Shown here one piece after another: positions 63,140 to 64,000 of a stretch of 64,000 nt of DNA (position 1 is the stretch's first letter; each line of letters opens with the position of its first letter). The DNA lies in contig NZ_LT607670.1 of assembly GCF_900095265.1 (NCBI RefSeq), forward strand, positions 1-64,000, written 5' to 3'. The notes under the pieces are model-generated. The model ran no database searches and was not told the origin of the DNA. It saw only the letters and a program-made list of their open reading frames with translations. Made by a program: the position numbers and the translations under genes. Source of the DNA: Janthinobacterium sp. UMAB-56 (GTDB taxonomy: Bacteria > Pseudomonadota > Gammaproteobacteria > Burkholderiales > Burkholderiaceae_D).

Positions 63140-63592
63140 TTACAGTTCCCAGGAGCCGATATCGGCATCGTCGCCGCTACCGCCAGGCTGGCCATCGGCG
63201 CCCAGCGAGATGATGTCGACTTCGCCTTTCACACCCGGCGACAGGAACTGGTAGGGATTGCCCCACGGATCCTTCGGCATCTTTTCCAGGTAGCCGCCCG
63301 CCTTCCAGCCATTCGCGGCAGGTCCCGTGGTCGGTTTTTCGATCAGCGCCTGCAAGCCCTGCTCGGTAGTCGGATAGCGCTGGTTATCCAGGCGATACAG
63401 TTTCAAGGCTTGCATCACGGTAGCGATGTCGACTTTCGCCGCCGCCACTTTCGACTCGCCCGTGCGGGCGATCAGCTTGGGCACCACCAGTGACGCGAGG
63501 ATACCCATGATCACCACCACGACCATGATTTCAATCAAAGTGAAGCCGCGCGCGCGGCGCTGGCGGGTCGGATGGTTTGCTGCGTTTTGCAT
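63140..63592 (-). CDS. gspG: Type II secretion major pseudopilin GspG
   Basis: 150 residues. Prepilin motif RARG-FTLIEIMVVVVIMGILA, then LIARTGESKVAAAKVDIATVMQALKLYRLDNQRYPTTEQGLQALI and the C-terminal calcium-site loop GADGQPGGSGDDADIGSW. It polymerises into the pseudopilus. The ATG at 63592 is preferred over an upstream in-frame start because it is near the leader peptide and fits the family length. It is the first gene of the operon; no prepilin peptidase gene is in the cluster. Confidence 0.96.
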   Translation of the reverse strand: MQNAANHPTRQRRARGFTLIEIMVVVVIMGILASLVVPKLIARTGESKVAAAKVDIATVMQALKLYRLDNQRYPTTEQGLQALIEKPTTGPAANGWKAGGYLEKMPKDPWGNPYQFLSPGVKGEVDIISLGADGQPGGSGDDADIGSWEL

Positions 63593-63626
63593 AAGAAAGA
63601 GAGAAGAAGGTGAGTAATGAGTGCAG

Positions 63627-63661
63627 AGTATAAAGCGGAAATATGACAAAGCCTGTCATAT
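63627..63661 (-). promoter_or_regulatory. Promoter/operator candidate of the gsp operon
   Basis: On the minus strand a perfect 8-bp inverted repeat ATATGACA-GGCTT-TGTCATAT (63661-63641) lies 8 bases upstream of a -10-like TATACT (63632-63627), which is 35 bases before the gspG start. The repeat covers the -35 position. It also follows the ThiF-like stop by 24 bases, but there is no T-run. Confidence 0.5.
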
Positions 63662-63685
63662 AGGGAAAAAATTGTGCAGAGACTG

Positions 63686-64000
63686 TCAAGCCGGCAAGGC
63701 CACTGCGCCGCAAACGGCACAGCCGGAGTCGCGCGCGACGCGCATGCTGCTCCATTCCATGTGCAAGCCGTCGAGCAACAGCAGGCGCCCGGCCAGCGAT
63801 TCCCCCACGCCCATAATGAGTTTCAGCGCTTCAGCCGCCTGCATGGCACCCACCACGCCCACCAACGGCGCGAACACGCCCATGCTCGAGCAGGCCTCGT
63901 CCGTGAACTGCTGCTCCTGCGGAAACAGGCAGGAGTAACACGGCTGGGTGCCCGTGCGCGGGTCGAACACGCTCACTTGCCCATCGAAACGGATCACGGC
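63686..64000 (-). CDS. ThiF/MoeB/HesA-type protein, C-terminal part (cut by window edge)
   Basis: The last 104 or so codons are visible; the N-terminal adenylation domain lies beyond the window. The visible part has CYSC in GTQPCYSCLFPQ and CAVC near the end, the two CxxC pairs that bind structural zinc in MoeB/ThiF proteins. The segment SMGVFAPLVGVVGAMQAAEALKLIMGVG is the conserved helix around the catalytic region of the family. It activates a ubiquitin-like sulfur-carrier C-terminus by adenylation. Whether it is MoeB, ThiF or HesA cannot be told from this fragment. Confidence 0.88.
   Translation of the reverse strand, partial: AVIRFDGQVSVFDPRTGTQPCYSCLFPQEQQFTDEACSSMGVFAPLVGVVGAMQAAEALKLIMGVGESLAGRLLLLDGLHMEWSSMRVARDSGCAVCGAVALPA

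Overview
The window looks like chromosomal core DNA of a GC-rich betaproteobacterium. Gene content and order (metK / SAH riboswitch-ahcY / small 4-TM protein / metF, tandem LpxL-type acyltransferases with dapF, DUF484-xerC, dksA-hslVU, and a tRNA-Tyr/Gly/Thr cluster of the kind that precedes tuf) point to Burkholderiales, most likely Oxalobacteraceae (Janthinobacterium/Duganella/Massilia type). This is inferred from protein character; no database search was possible. I see no insertion sequence, prophage, CRISPR array or obvious horizontally acquired island.

Layout. 1-370: three tRNA genes on the minus strand with a strong promoter. 560-5075: two orphan response regulators (receiver-TPR with a substituted phospho-acceptor, and receiver-DUF3369-HD-GYP) and a membrane-anchored J-domain protein. 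5225-8681: MidA-type methyltransferase, then folM-like, folB and ttcA. 8848-15102: exported M3 peptidase, KefB/C-type antiporter, aldehyde dehydrogenase and an AraC regulator. 15084-21381: exported M14 carboxypeptidase, TonB-dependent receptor and S41 lipoprotein protease, probably a peptide or protein scavenging set. 21504-27083: fused indolepyruvate:ferredoxin oxidoreductase, 4-hydroxyphenylpyruvate dioxygenase and a divergent Lrp/AsnC regulator (aromatic amino acid breakdown). 27075-32328: GNAT protein, cca, GST, lytic transglycosylase and 5-FTHF cyclo-ligase. 32477-36548: the SAM cycle (metK, riboswitch-controlled ahcY, metF). 36737-40867: two lipid A-type acyltransferases, dapF and a Sel1-repeat protein. 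41284-48684: porin, DUF484, xerC, COG0523 GTPase, a cysteine-poor DksA, hslVU and a small basic protein. 48751-52574: outer-membrane barrel protein with a divergent HTH regulator, then a patatin/beta-barrel protein. 52633-63592: a complete minus-strand type II secretion operon in the order gspG-H-I-J-K-L-M-N-D-E-F-C. 63686-64000: C-terminal end of a ThiF/MoeB/HesA-type protein running off the window.

Most of the window is ordinary housekeeping. No convincing wholly new multi-gene system was found. The observations most worth following are: a Sel1-repeat protein whose C-terminus resembles a truncated, catalytically dead tyrosine-recombinase domain; a receiver-TPR protein with Glu at the phospho-acceptor site; a single-cysteine DksA beside a COG0523 metallochaperone-like GTPase; a CCA-adding enzyme whose HD domain has lost its metal ligands; and several perfect palindromes placed exactly where operators would sit (TonB receptor, Lrp/hppD, HTH regulator/OMP, T2SS operon, porin).
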